DNA of 64,000 nt from Acidiflorens sp963847715 (GTDB taxonomy: Bacteria > Acidobacteriota > Terriglobia > Terriglobales > Acidobacteriaceae). Made by a program: the position numbers and the translations under genes. The DNA lies in assembly GCA_963847715.1 (NCBI GenBank), contig CAWKAZ010000005.1:62001-126000 (forward strand), in the 5' to 3' direction. Numbering within the stretch: position 1 is the first letter of the stretch; each line of letters begins with the position of its first letter. Of the stretch, positions 33,790 through 42,819 are shown piece after piece. A model generated the notes under the pieces. It was given only the letters and a program-made list of their open reading frames with translations, was not told the DNA's origin and did not search any database.

Positions 33790-35559
33790 ATGCCTGTCAT
33801 GCACAAACTCAGGCTCCCGGGCTGCTCGTGGTTATTCTGCCTCGGCATCGCGATGGGCTGCACCTTGCTGAGTGCGCCTTTGCGCGCGCAATCCAAGAAT
33901 TCTCCGGACTCTCTCAACGCTCTGGCCAGCAACTTCTGGCAATGGAGAGCCCGTTATCAGCCGTTCTCCCAGGACGATATTCCTCGCATTGAACGTCCAT
34001 CCGGAGTGCGCGACTGGTCTGCCGATTCGATTGCCAGGCAGCTAGCGGCGCTCGAAGAGTTCGAGAAGCAATATAGGCAGATCGACCCGACCGCTTGGGA
34101 TATGCCGCGGCAAGTAGACTATCGACTGATCGGTTCTGCGCTGGCTCGCGTGCGATGGGAACTGGAAATCAATCCGCGGTGGCGGAAAGACCCTTCGTTT
34201 TATCTAGACCAGACCATGACAGCGCTCCTTGAAGCTCTCGTGCAACCTCCGCCGTTCAACGACGCTCGCAGCCGGGAAATTGTCGAGCGCATGCAGTCGA
34301 TTCCTGCGATCATCGAGCAAGGTAAAGCGAACCTCCAACCCATTCGACCCTTTGCCGAATTAGCCATCCGCAATCTGCAGCAGATTCGGCCCGAATTGGA
34401 GCGGGTGCAGCGAGAAGTCGCGCCTATGCTGCACGGTGATTCCAAGCTGCAAGGCAGTCCAGCGGAGACCGCGAATCTCGCAGCCCAATTCCAAACTGCA
34501 ACGGGGCAAGCTGTGATCGCCTTGGAGTCTTATCGAACATGGCTGCAATCCCGGCTGGACACCATGCCCGACAATGCCGTCGTCGGTCGGGAAAATTACG
34601 ACTTCTTCCTGCATAAAGTCGCCTTGCTGCCGTACTCGCCCGAACAACTTCTGGCCATCAGCCGCGAAGAGTGGGATCGGTCGGTTGCTTTCGAGCAATA
34701 CGAAAAGCAGAGAAATCTGGGACTACCTGAACTCAAGATCGCGTCCAGTCTCCCGGAACAGATAAAGCGCTCAGAGCGCGACGAACTCGCGATCCGAAAG
34801 TTTCTTGAGGGCAAAGGTGTCCTAACGGTGCCGGCCAATATTCGCCACTACACGATTCGCCCTATGCCCGGGTACCTGGATGCGCTCGGTGATTTTGGAG
34901 AGACGGATGACTTCACTGGCCCGTCGCGCCTCACCGACGACGGTGTGCGCTGGGCCGTTCCGCCGTCGCCCAACTTGGGATATTTCTGGCTGGCCACGGC
35001 GAAAGATCCTCGCCCCGATATGATTCACGAAGGTGTGCCAGGCCATTATTTTCAAATGTGCTGGTCGTGGAGTCATCCCGACCCGATTCGCCGTCACTAT
35101 TACGATTCCGGTGCGAATGAAGGACTGGGCTTTTACACGGAAGAGATGATGCTTCAGGCGGGGTTGTTCGACGATAGTCCGCGGTCTCGGGAGATTATCT
35201 ACAACTTCATGCGTCTGCGCGCGTTGCGGGTAGAAGTGGATGTAAAACTTGCACTCGGGCAGTTCACGATGGCGCAGGCTGCCGACTATCTTTCCGAGCA
35301 CGTGCCCATGGATAAGAAGACAGCAGCAGGGGAAGCGGCGCTGTTTGCTACGACTCCGGGGCAGGCGATCAGCTATCAGATTGGAAAGACTCAGATCCTC
35401 CACTTTCTGGCCGGCGCAAAACTTGCACAGGGCGACAAGTTCAACCTGCGCGCCTTTCACGATTACCTATGGCTGAACGGGAACGTGCCCATCGCATTGC
35501 AGCAGTTGGAATATCTTGGCGTGGACGATCTTCGACAAGTGTCGGGGAATGCTAAGTGA
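33790..35559 (+). CDS. Secreted DUF885-family putative metallohydrolase
   Basis: A 589-residue exported protein. The signal peptide is around LPGCSWLFCLGIAMGCTLLSAPLRA. The DUF885 family is related to thermolysin-like/carboxypeptidase metalloproteins. The zinc motif HEGVPGHYFQ near residue 413 and the NEGLGFYTEEMML segment about 28 residues later fit an HExxxH-plus-Glu site. The start is 33790 or the in-frame ATG at 33799. The frame upstream to 33724 runs through the terminator hairpin and is rejected. The substrate is unknown, probably peptides in the periplasm. Confidence 0.85.
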   Translation: MPVMHKLRLPGCSWLFCLGIAMGCTLLSAPLRAQSKNSPDSLNALASNFWQWRARYQPFSQDDIPRIERPSGVRDWSADSIARQLAALEEFEKQYRQIDPTAWDMPRQVDYRLIGSALARVRWELEINPRWRKDPSFYLDQTMTALLEALVQPPPFNDARSREIVERMQSIPAIIEQGKANLQPIRPFAELAIRNLQQIRPELERVQREVAPMLHGDSKLQGSPAETANLAAQFQTATGQAVIALESYRTWLQSRLDTMPDNAVVGRENYDFFLHKVALLPYSPEQLLAISREEWDRSVAFEQYEKQRNLGLPELKIASSLPEQIKRSERDELAIRKFLEGKGVLTVPANIRHYTIRPMPGYLDALGDFGETDDFTGPSRLTDDGVRWAVPPSPNLGYFWLATAKDPRPDMIHEGVPGHYFQMCWSWSHPDPIRRHYYDSGANEGLGFYTEEMMLQAGLFDDSPRSREIIYNFMRLRALRVEVDVKLALGQFTMAQAADYLSEHVPMDKKTAAGEAALFATTPGQAISYQIGKTQILHFLAGAKLAQGDKFNLRAFHDYLWLNGNVPIALQQLEYLGVDDLRQVSGNAK

Positions 35560-35690
35560 GCTGTGGGGGAATTGCACGCTGCAATGGTGTTCCTGGCAAT
35601 CACGCATCCAAGCAAAACGACAGCAATCAGGTTATTCTGGAACGCGTCTATAGTCGATACGCGTTTCTTTGCCGCCGGAGGTCATGAGTC

Positions 35691-37487
35691 TTGATACATC
35701 CCCATCCCAATTGGATTGACTACGCGGTCATCAGTATCTATTTCGTTTTTGTCCTGGGCATCGGTGTCGTCCTCAAGAAACACATGAAGACGAGCACGGA
35801 TTTTTTCCTTTCGGGACGATCCATTCCCGCCTGGATTACGGGACTGGCATTTCTCTCCGCGAACCTAGGCGCTCAGGAAGTGATTGGCATGGGCGCGAGT
35901 GGCGCCAAGTACGGCATCATGACTTCACACTTTTATTGGGTGGGCGCGATTCCTGCGATGGTATTTGTCGGCATTTTCATGATGCCGTTCTACTACGGTT
36001 CGCGGGCGCGATCCGTGCCGGAGTACTTGAAGCTGCGCTTCGACGAAAAGACGCGCGGGCTGAACGCGATTTCGTTCGCGGTGATGACGGTGTTTTCTTC
36101 GGGCGTGTCGATGTACGCGATGGGCAAGTTGCTCCAACTGCTGCTTGGCTGGAATTTCAACGCGGCCATTATTGTTTCCGCGCTGATCGTGTTGGCCTAC
36201 ACATTTCTGGGCGGCCTCACTTCCGCGATCTATAACGAGGTGTTGCAGTTCTTTCTGATCGTCATCGGTTTCATCCCGCTGGTGTTTCTCGGATTGAAGG
36301 ATGTCGGTGGCTGGACTGGATTGAAGGCGCGTATCGGCAACGACGCTATGGTCCATTCCTGGAAATATCTGGGCAGCCCGAATACGAACCCGATGGGCGT
36401 GGAATGGTTCGGCATGCTGATGGGGCTTGGCTTTGTGCTGTCGTTCGGCTACTGGTGTACGGATTTTCTGGTGGTGCAGCGCGCCATGGCCGCCGATTCG
36501 ATGACCTCCGCGCGGCGCACTCCGCTGATTGCCGCGTTTCCGAAAATGCTGTTTCCGTTTCTTGTCATTCTGCCGGGGATGATCGCGGGCGTGGTCGCGG
36601 CATCAACGTCGACCAACGAATCTGCGGCGGCCGCGAAATCTGCCGTCGTGTCACAAGCTACGGTTGCTGATGGAATCAGCCTGGAGGGCGGCAAGGGAAT
36701 CATTCCTCCGAAGCTCGACGAACATGGACGCCCGATGCTGAAAGACGGCAGCGTGGTACTCGACTACGATCTGGCCACGCCCATGATGCTGGTTCGTTAT
36801 TTTCCGTCGGGATTGCTGGGTTTGGGATTGTGCGCACTGATGGCATCGTTCATGTCGGGCATGGCCGGGAACACCACGGCCTTTAACTCGGTCTGGACCT
36901 ACGATCTCTATCAGGGTTACATCAACAAGCATGCATCCGACGAGCACTACTTGTGGATGGGCCGGGCGGCCACGGTCTTCGGACTGGCGGTTTCGGTGGC
37001 GGCCGCCTATATTGCCCGCGAATTCAACAACATCATGGACGTGCTGCAACTGGTGTTTGCTTTTGTGAATGCTCCGCTGTTCGCGACTTTCCTGCTTGGG
37101 ATGTTCTGGAAGCGCGCGACTGGTCACGGCGCATTTTTCGGATTGCTCAGCGGCACAGCCGCAGCGGCGCTGCATCACGGGCTGACGCTGCCGGCGGGAT
37201 CGGTTCCTGGTGTCAAGGGAGCATTCCTTGGATCGGTGTGGCACACGTTTCCGAGTGAGATGGCGCAGAATTTCTGGACGGCGATCTTTGCGTGGACGAC
37301 GTGCTTCACGGTGACCATCCTCGTCTCGCTCATAACCAAAGCGCGCGCAGAAGGGGAGCTGAAAGGGTTGGTTTATTCGTTGACCGAACGGCCCAAGGAT
37401 GAATCGATCGAGTGGTACCAGAAGCCAGCGGTGCTGGCCGCGGTGGTGCTGACGGTTCTGGTGGCACTGAACTTCATCTTCTGGTAG
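35691..37487 (+). CDS. SSS-family sodium:solute symporter
   Basis: A 598-residue inner-membrane transporter with about 14 hydrophobic spans, LeuT-like fold. It begins with a TTG start; GGAGGT lies eight bases upstream. Typical blocks are FFLSGRSIPAWITGLAFLSANLGAQEVIGMGASGAKYG, PEYLKLRFDEKTRGLNA and MASFMSGMAGNTTAFNSVWTYDLYQGY. Members take up sugars, inositol or organic acids with Na+. The nearby galE-glk-sugar porter genes suggest a sugar. An extended loop (about 305-360, NESAAAAKSAVVSQATVADGISLEGG) is longer than usual. A small membrane protein follows at 37528. Confidence 0.92.
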   Translation: MIHPHPNWIDYAVISIYFVFVLGIGVVLKKHMKTSTDFFLSGRSIPAWITGLAFLSANLGAQEVIGMGASGAKYGIMTSHFYWVGAIPAMVFVGIFMMPFYYGSRARSVPEYLKLRFDEKTRGLNAISFAVMTVFSSGVSMYAMGKLLQLLLGWNFNAAIIVSALIVLAYTFLGGLTSAIYNEVLQFFLIVIGFIPLVFLGLKDVGGWTGLKARIGNDAMVHSWKYLGSPNTNPMGVEWFGMLMGLGFVLSFGYWCTDFLVVQRAMAADSMTSARRTPLIAAFPKMLFPFLVILPGMIAGVVAASTSTNESAAAAKSAVVSQATVADGISLEGGKGIIPPKLDEHGRPMLKDGSVVLDYDLATPMMLVRYFPSGLLGLGLCALMASFMSGMAGNTTAFNSVWTYDLYQGYINKHASDEHYLWMGRAATVFGLAVSVAAAYIAREFNNIMDVLQLVFAFVNAPLFATFLLGMFWKRATGHGAFFGLLSGTAAAALHHGLTLPAGSVPGVKGAFLGSVWHTFPSEMAQNFWTAIFAWTTCFTVTILVSLITKARAEGELKGLVYSLTERPKDESIEWYQKPAVLAAVVLTVLVALNFIFW

Positions 37488-37527
37488 CAGAGGACGGAGA
37501 TTATTCGAGCGGAGGGTGGGAAGCGTT

Positions 37528-37734
37528 ATGGGATTCGATATCAGATTACCGATCGGGTTGATGTTCACTGTCTTCGGATTACTCGTGGGCGGATATGGCG
37601 CGGCCACCCAAGGCAACGAAATGTACTCCAGCCATTCGCTCGGCATCAATGTGAATCTGTGGTGGGGAATGGCCATGTTGATCTTCGGCGCGGGAATGCT
37701 GCTGCTTGCGCGCAAGAGCCGAGTTGCGAAGTAG
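37528..37734 (+). CDS. Small two-helix membrane protein beside the SSS symporter
   Basis: A 68-residue protein with two hydrophobic spans (LPIGLMFTVFGLLVGGYGAAT and VNLWWGMAMLIFGAGMLLLA) and a basic tail. It lies 40 bases after the symporter gene, with GGAGG at 37511-37515. Small membrane partners of this type often accompany SSS symporters, and a regulatory or stabilising role is plausible inference. Confidence 0.7.
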   Translation: MGFDIRLPIGLMFTVFGLLVGGYGAATQGNEMYSSHSLGINVNLWWGMAMLIFGAGMLLLARKSRVAK

Positions 37735-37773
37735 TGCGGCCACAGTTTCGATGGGAGAAAAGGTAACGAAGCG

Positions 37774-38766
37774 ATGAAGGTTCTGGTAACGGGGGGCGCC
37801 GGCTACATCGGCAGCGTTGTGGCCGACGAACTCCTGAATGCCGGTCATCAGGTAGTCGTCTTTGACAACCTGAGCCGCGGCCATCGCCAGGCAGTACCAA
37901 AAAATGCAGAGCTGCAAATAGGCGAACTGGCCGATCGCGCTGCTCTCGACTGCTTGATGCAGTCCGGCGGCTTCGATGCGGTCATGCACTTTGCCGCGTT
38001 GATTGAGGCTGGCGAGTCCATGAAGGCCCCGGAGCAGTTTTTTCGCAACAATACCGCTAACGCCCTGACCCTGCTCGAAACAATGTTGGCCGCCGGCGTA
38101 AAGCGCTTTGTGTTTTCATCTACCGCCGCGCTCTTTGGCAATCCTGCGCGCACTCCGATTCAGGAAGACGATCTCCTTCGTCCGACGAATGCTTATGGCG
38201 AATCGAAGCTGCTGGTCGAGCGGATGTTGGCATGGTTTCATCAGATTCACGGCCTGCGCTATGCGAGCCTGCGTTACTTCAACGCTGCGGGTGCATCCGC
38301 GCCGGACAAAGGGGAAGCCCACCATCCGGAAACGCATCTGATTCCCCGGGTCCTGAACGTTGCGCTCGGCCGTGCGGAGCACGCTAATATTTTCGGTACC
38401 GATTACCCGACTTCTGATGGCACGTGTGTTCGCGACTATATCCACGTGAGCGACCTGGCGCGGGCTCATTTGCTTGCGTTAGACGCGCTGGGAAAACAAA
38501 ACGCAGACGCCTCTCCGCTGGTTTACAACCTCGGAAACGGGCAAGGCTTCAGCGTGCGTCAGGTGATCGAAGCTGCGCGCGAGGTTACCGGGCATGCGAT
38601 TCCGGTGGTGGAATCGCCGCGCCGCGCGGGAGATCCAGCAGTCCTGATTGCCAGCTCCGAGAAAATTCGTCACGAACTCGGCTGGCAGCCGAAGTTCCAT
38701 GACTTGAAGTCCATTCTCGACAGCGCATGGCGGTGGCATCGCGGTCACCCCAACGGGTATTCATAA
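37774..38766 (+). CDS. galE: UDP-glucose 4-epimerase
   Basis: A 330-residue cytoplasmic SDR epimerase interconverting UDP-glucose and UDP-galactose. It has the NAD motif TGGAGYIGS at residues 6-14, the Ser of FSSTAALFG, and catalytic YGESKLLVE (Tyr-x3-Lys). The C-terminal substrate region has the GNGQGFSVRQVIEAAREVTG and RRAGDPAVLIASSEKIRHELGW signatures. It is 39 bases after the small membrane protein and likely in the same operon as glk and the sugar porter. Confidence 0.95.
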   Translation: MKVLVTGGAGYIGSVVADELLNAGHQVVVFDNLSRGHRQAVPKNAELQIGELADRAALDCLMQSGGFDAVMHFAALIEAGESMKAPEQFFRNNTANALTLLETMLAAGVKRFVFSSTAALFGNPARTPIQEDDLLRPTNAYGESKLLVERMLAWFHQIHGLRYASLRYFNAAGASAPDKGEAHHPETHLIPRVLNVALGRAEHANIFGTDYPTSDGTCVRDYIHVSDLARAHLLALDALGKQNADASPLVYNLGNGQGFSVRQVIEAAREVTGHAIPVVESPRRAGDPAVLIASSEKIRHELGWQPKFHDLKSILDSAWRWHRGHPNGYS

Positions 38767-38861
38767 CCGGAGCACTTCTATCGGTCTTCGCTTTCTTTGT
38801 GTTTGAGTTCTAAAGCCTCGCATCCTCTCTGATAAGATTCAGCTTTCCTGATTGAGTGACC

Positions 38862-39854
38862 ATGATTCTGGCCGGAGACGTCGGCGGCACCAAGTCCAAT
38901 CTCGCGTTGTTCGAGCAGCAGGGAACAGCGCTGCGAGCCGTATTTCAGCGGCGTCTGACGACTCGGGACTATCCAGGTTTCGAAGCACTCATCGAAGCTT
39001 TTCTCCGCCAAGCGAACGAAGCCAATGGCAGCCTGAACCGCTCGTCGATCGATGCGGCAGGGTTCGGCGTGGCTGGCGTCGTCACGGGCGGGCGGCATTA
39101 TTCGGAAAACCTACCGTGGGTTCTTGACGTTACATCCGTCTCCGAGACTCTGAAGCTAAAGAATGTTCAACTGTCGAACGATCTGGCAGCGACCGCGTTG
39201 AGTTTAGACGTGCTGCCGCCAAACGATCTAGTTGTGCTGAATGTGGGGAAGCCCGTGCCCAACGCGACGCGAGGCGTGATTGCAGCGGGAACGGGGTTGG
39301 GCGAAGCCTTGCTATTTTGGAGTGGCGAACGATACACGGTCGCACCGGCCGAAGGTGGACAGTCTGATTTTGCACCTCGCACCGACCGCGAAGTTCAGCT
39401 GCTCAGCCATCTGCGACGGCAGTTACCTCACGTCTCGTGCGAAGAAATTGTCTCTGGCCGCGGATTTCGCCGAGTCCATGAGTTCTTGGATCCTGCGGCG
39501 CGTCACGAATCCTTCGAAACCTCGGGCGGCAATCCGGCAAGCGACATTACGCAGCGCGGCCTGGCCGGGTCCTGCAAAATTTGTGTGGAGACGCTGGAGT
39601 TCTGGGTTGAGATTTTCGGCGGGGCGACAGGTAACTTCGCTTTGCAAACCATGCCGCTGGGCGGAGTCTACATCGCAGGCGGCATCGCCGCCAAGATTCT
39701 GCCGAAATTGCAGGATTTTATCTTCTTCAAGTCGTTTTGCGGCGCGGGGAAACTCGCGCAGGTGATGACTCTCGTTCCAATCACCGTCGTAGTGAACGAG
39801 GATGCGCCCATGCTGGGAGCCGCATACGAGGCGCTGCGACATTTGCAGAGATGA
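38862..39854 (+). CDS. glk: Glucokinase
   Basis: A 330-residue cytoplasmic glucokinase of the Glk (PF02685) family phosphorylating glucose to glucose-6-phosphate with ATP. The N-terminal phosphate-1 motif is GDVGGTKSNLALF. FGVAGVVTGGRHYSENLPWVLD, LSNDLAATALSLD, GVIAAGTGLGEALLF and GGVYIAGGIAAKILPKL follow in order. The ATG at 38862 is preferred over the GTG two codons earlier. Neither has a good Shine-Dalgarno. It lies between galE and the MFS sugar porter, consistent with uptake followed by phosphorylation. Confidence 0.94.
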   Translation: MILAGDVGGTKSNLALFEQQGTALRAVFQRRLTTRDYPGFEALIEAFLRQANEANGSLNRSSIDAAGFGVAGVVTGGRHYSENLPWVLDVTSVSETLKLKNVQLSNDLAATALSLDVLPPNDLVVLNVGKPVPNATRGVIAAGTGLGEALLFWSGERYTVAPAEGGQSDFAPRTDREVQLLSHLRRQLPHVSCEEIVSGRGFRRVHEFLDPAARHESFETSGGNPASDITQRGLAGSCKICVETLEFWVEIFGGATGNFALQTMPLGGVYIAGGIAAKILPKLQDFIFFKSFCGAGKLAQVMTLVPITVVVNEDAPMLGAAYEALRHLQR

Positions 39855-39895
39855 TCAGAATGTCATGTTCGTAAATTGGAAGGGCTGCTACCGAA

Positions 39896-41662
39896 ATGGC
39901 TGACGATAAAGCTGGCTACAACCGGTTCCTCCTCCTGGTCGCGGGACTCGGCGGACTGCTGTATGGCGTGGATGTAGGGATCATTGGCGGGGCATTGCCC
40001 TATTTGGATGCCACCTCCAAATTTACTGCCAGTCAACTTTCTACCGTCGTCGCGGCTGTGCTCTTGGGTAGCGTGATCTCAACATTGTTTGCTGGTTTGC
40101 TGGCCGATTGGATGGGGCGCAAGCCGCTGATGATTCTGAGCGGGATGCTCTTTGTGTTCAGTATCCCCATGATTGCGCTGTCGCACGGATATGGATCGCT
40201 TGTGATGGGCCGTCTGCTGCAGGGCACGAGTGGCGGCTTGATCGGTGTTGTCGTTCCGTTGTATCTGGCGGAATGCCTGTCGGCGAAGCATCGCGGCAAA
40301 GGGACGGCTATCTTCCAATGGCTGCTGACTCTGGGCATCTTTGCGGCCGCTCTGGTCGGAATGTTCTTGAGTTATCGCGTCGAAGAGGTGGCCAAGTTAG
40401 GCGATGCAGCTCGGCTCTTCGCGTTTAAAGATACGGCGTGGCGAAGCATCTTCTGGATTTCGCTACCACCGGGCATTCTGTTCGTCATCGGCAGCTTCAT
40501 GGTGGCGGAATCACCGCGCTGGCTATTTCTGAAGGGAAAACGGGATGCCGCATACGCTGCTCTCCTACGCTCGCGAACCAAGGAGCAAGGCGACGCAGAG
40601 CTGGCCGAAATGGTGCAGGTCGCAGCCGCGGAAAAGGCGAAGACTTCGACTGGATCGATGGTCAAAGAATCGCTCCTGCGCCGCAAGTACATCGTTCCGT
40701 TTGTCATGGCTTGTGTCATTCTGGCGTGCAATCAGGCGACCGGCATCAACTCCATTATCGGTTTCAACACCACGATCCTGATTCAGGGAGGTCTTTCCGA
40801 CCTTCAGGCACACTGGGGCTATGTACTTTTCACCATGGTGAATTTCCTGATGACCATCGGTGGCGTGGTGCTCGTGGATCGCAAGGGCCGCAAATTTCTG
40901 CTCTCGGTGGGCAGCGCCGGTATCATCGTGTCGCTGCTGTGCACGGGAACGCTGTTTCGGACGACCGAGAAGCTGCGGGTCGATTCTCGGGACGCGGTTC
41001 AATCCATGGTGAATGCCGACCAGAAGCTTAGTTTGCGTTATGACGAGAAGGCAGCGAGCTCTCTGCTGGTGGCGAGCGGAGGGTCCGGCCAGGCGGTAGG
41101 CGATCGGCCAACGTCGCTGGTTGTGATCTATTCCTATGGAGATTTTCGTGCCGCCACGAAAGTCGTCCGGTCCGACGACCAGGCGGCCACTCCCATCGAG
41201 ATCACGCGCGACAGTTGCGTACCCGCCAACAAGGTCAATGCATTTTTCTCGAACCCGTTCGCCGATCTTGATGCCGCCCGCACCGCGCCGCTGAAGATTG
41301 ACAATGCGCTCATTACCCCCATGCCGACCACGCACAACGGTTGGCTGGTGGCGATCAGCCTATTCGTCTTCATGGCGTTTTTTGCGATCGGTCCAGGAGT
41401 GTGCGTGTGGCTGGCGCTTTCTGAGTTGATGCCGACGAGGATTCGATCGAATGGCATGAGCATCGCGTTGCTGATCAATCAGGCGGTTTCAACCGGGATT
41501 GCAGCGATTTTTCTACCGACTGTGGGTAAGTACGGATACTCAACGATGTTCTTTGCCTTCGCTGCGTGTACTGTGATTTATTTCATCACGGCCGCATTCT
41601 TCTTGCCGGAAACTAAAGGGAAAACGCTAGAAGAAATCGAAGCGCATTTTGAAGGCGCGTAA
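39896..41662 (+). CDS. MFS sugar porter with a large periplasmic insert
   Basis: A 588-residue 12-span sugar:H+ symporter. Sugar-porter signatures are GGLLYGVDVGIIGGALPYL in TM1, DWMGRKPL, ESPRWLFLKGKR, QATGINSIIGFNTTI, DRKGRKFLL and PETKGKTLEEIE. Typical family members have about 470 residues. Here roughly 120 extra residues (about 360-480, VDSRDAVQSMVNADQKLS to DNALITPMPTTHNG) form a hydrophilic loop just before the last three to four helices, predicted outside the membrane. It is the last gene of the galE-glk-transporter group. Confidence 0.92.
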   Translation: MADDKAGYNRFLLLVAGLGGLLYGVDVGIIGGALPYLDATSKFTASQLSTVVAAVLLGSVISTLFAGLLADWMGRKPLMILSGMLFVFSIPMIALSHGYGSLVMGRLLQGTSGGLIGVVVPLYLAECLSAKHRGKGTAIFQWLLTLGIFAAALVGMFLSYRVEEVAKLGDAARLFAFKDTAWRSIFWISLPPGILFVIGSFMVAESPRWLFLKGKRDAAYAALLRSRTKEQGDAELAEMVQVAAAEKAKTSTGSMVKESLLRRKYIVPFVMACVILACNQATGINSIIGFNTTILIQGGLSDLQAHWGYVLFTMVNFLMTIGGVVLVDRKGRKFLLSVGSAGIIVSLLCTGTLFRTTEKLRVDSRDAVQSMVNADQKLSLRYDEKAASSLLVASGGSGQAVGDRPTSLVVIYSYGDFRAATKVVRSDDQAATPIEITRDSCVPANKVNAFFSNPFADLDAARTAPLKIDNALITPMPTTHNGWLVAISLFVFMAFFAIGPGVCVWLALSELMPTRIRSNGMSIALLINQAVSTGIAAIFLPTVGKYGYSTMFFAFAACTVIYFITAAFFLPETKGKTLEEIEAHFEGA

Positions 41663-41729
41663 GGCTTGCGCTTCAGGTAGGTAGCGGGCGACCTTGACCT
41701 CAGGGGCCAAAGCCGCGATGAAACGATCC

Positions 41730-41755
41730 TGTCGCAGCGGTGAACCTCTGCGACA
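41730..41755. terminator. Possible bidirectional terminator between convergent genes
   Basis: An 8-bp stem, TGTCGCAG (41730-41737) with CTGCGACA (41748-41755), and a ten-base loop lie in the gap between the convergent sugar porter and the DHOD-like gene. There is no T-run on either side, so intrinsic termination is doubtful. Confidence 0.35.
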
Positions 41756-41761
41756 CCGGCC

Positions 41762-42769
41762 CTAGCGCGTGGCCGCCAGGTGTTGCAGTCCCTTCACCGC
41801 GCGCATGTATTGCGCCCGCTCGAACGCTCCCGGATCGGCGCAGCGCTGCTGGCTCATGCTCCCTCGCATCTGCTGGACCGACTCATATTCGTGGTCTTCC
41901 ATCCACCGCCGTACGCCCTGTTCGACGTAGCGGATATGATCGACTCCATTGCGCAGCAGCGCGGAACAGAGCATCGTGACGTCAGCGCCCACCATCAGCA
42001 GTTTGATGACATCTTCCGCGGCGTACACGCCTGTCGTTGCGGCGAGATTGGCCCGGACGCGCCCGTAAAGAATGCCGATCCAGGTCAGCGGCAGACGCAA
42101 CTCCTGCGGACTGCTCAGCAGTACGTTCGGTTTGATGGCGATCTCCTCTAGGTCAATGTCGGGTTGGTAGAAGCGGTTGAAGAGCACCAAACCATCGGTG
42201 CCCATTTGATCCAAGCGCTTCGCCATGTTCGCAAGGTTGCTGAAAAATGGACTGAGTTTTGCTGACACCGGAATGTGAACCGCCGTCTTCACTTCGCGGA
42301 GAATGTCGGCGTAGCTGTTCTCCACTTCGGAGCCAAGAATTTCGGTGTTGGTGGGAATGTAGTAGATGTTGCATTCGATTGCATCGGCTCCGGCCTGCTC
42401 GACCTGCTTGGCATAGCGGGCCCATCCGCCTAGCGTTGCGCCGTTAAGGCTGGCGATAATTGGGATATCGACCGCGGCCTTCGCCTTTTGGATGTGGGTC
42501 AGATATTCCTCGGGCCCTGTGTTGAACTCACAGGAATGAGGAAAATAGCTGAGCGATTCGGCAAAGCTTTCCGTGCCGGCGTTGAGATGAAGTTCCAGCT
42601 CCAGCGCCTCTTTGTGCAGCTGTTCTTCGAACAGAGAATAGAGCACGACGGCAGACGCGCCCGCATCTTCCAGGCTGCGGATTCCGCTAATCTCGTGCGA
42701 AAGCGGGGATGCCGATGCGACCAGCGGAGTTCTTAGCTGCATTCCGAGATACTTTGTGCTGATATCCAT
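41762..42769 (-). CDS. Dihydroorotate dehydrogenase-like flavoprotein
   Basis: A 335-residue TIM-barrel protein of the class 1 DHOD superfamily. Blocks seen are YLGMQLRTPLVASASPLS, IPIIASLNGATLGGWARYAKQVEQAGADAIECNIYY, IPVSAKLSPFFSNLANMAKRLDQMGTDGLVLFNRFYQPDID and a phosphate-binding TTGVYAAEDVIKLLMVGADVTMLCSAL. The catalytic Cys/Ser loop of true PyrD is not evident. This subgroup is often encoded next to PFOR, as here (nifJ upstream on the same strand, 50 bases away), and its substrate is uncertain. Cotranscription with nifJ is likely. Confidence 0.88.
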   Translation of the reverse strand: MDISTKYLGMQLRTPLVASASPLSHEISGIRSLEDAGASAVVLYSLFEEQLHKEALELELHLNAGTESFAESLSYFPHSCEFNTGPEEYLTHIQKAKAAVDIPIIASLNGATLGGWARYAKQVEQAGADAIECNIYYIPTNTEILGSEVENSYADILREVKTAVHIPVSAKLSPFFSNLANMAKRLDQMGTDGLVLFNRFYQPDIDLEEIAIKPNVLLSSPQELRLPLTWIGILYGRVRANLAATTGVYAAEDVIKLLMVGADVTMLCSALLRNGVDHIRYVEQGVRRWMEDHEYESVQQMRGSMSQQRCADPGAFERAQYMRAVKGLQHLAATR

Positions 42770-42819
42770 GTTCGTTCCCTTTCTTCAGCCTCTGAAGCTG
42801 AAGCCGTGCCCTTCCGAAT

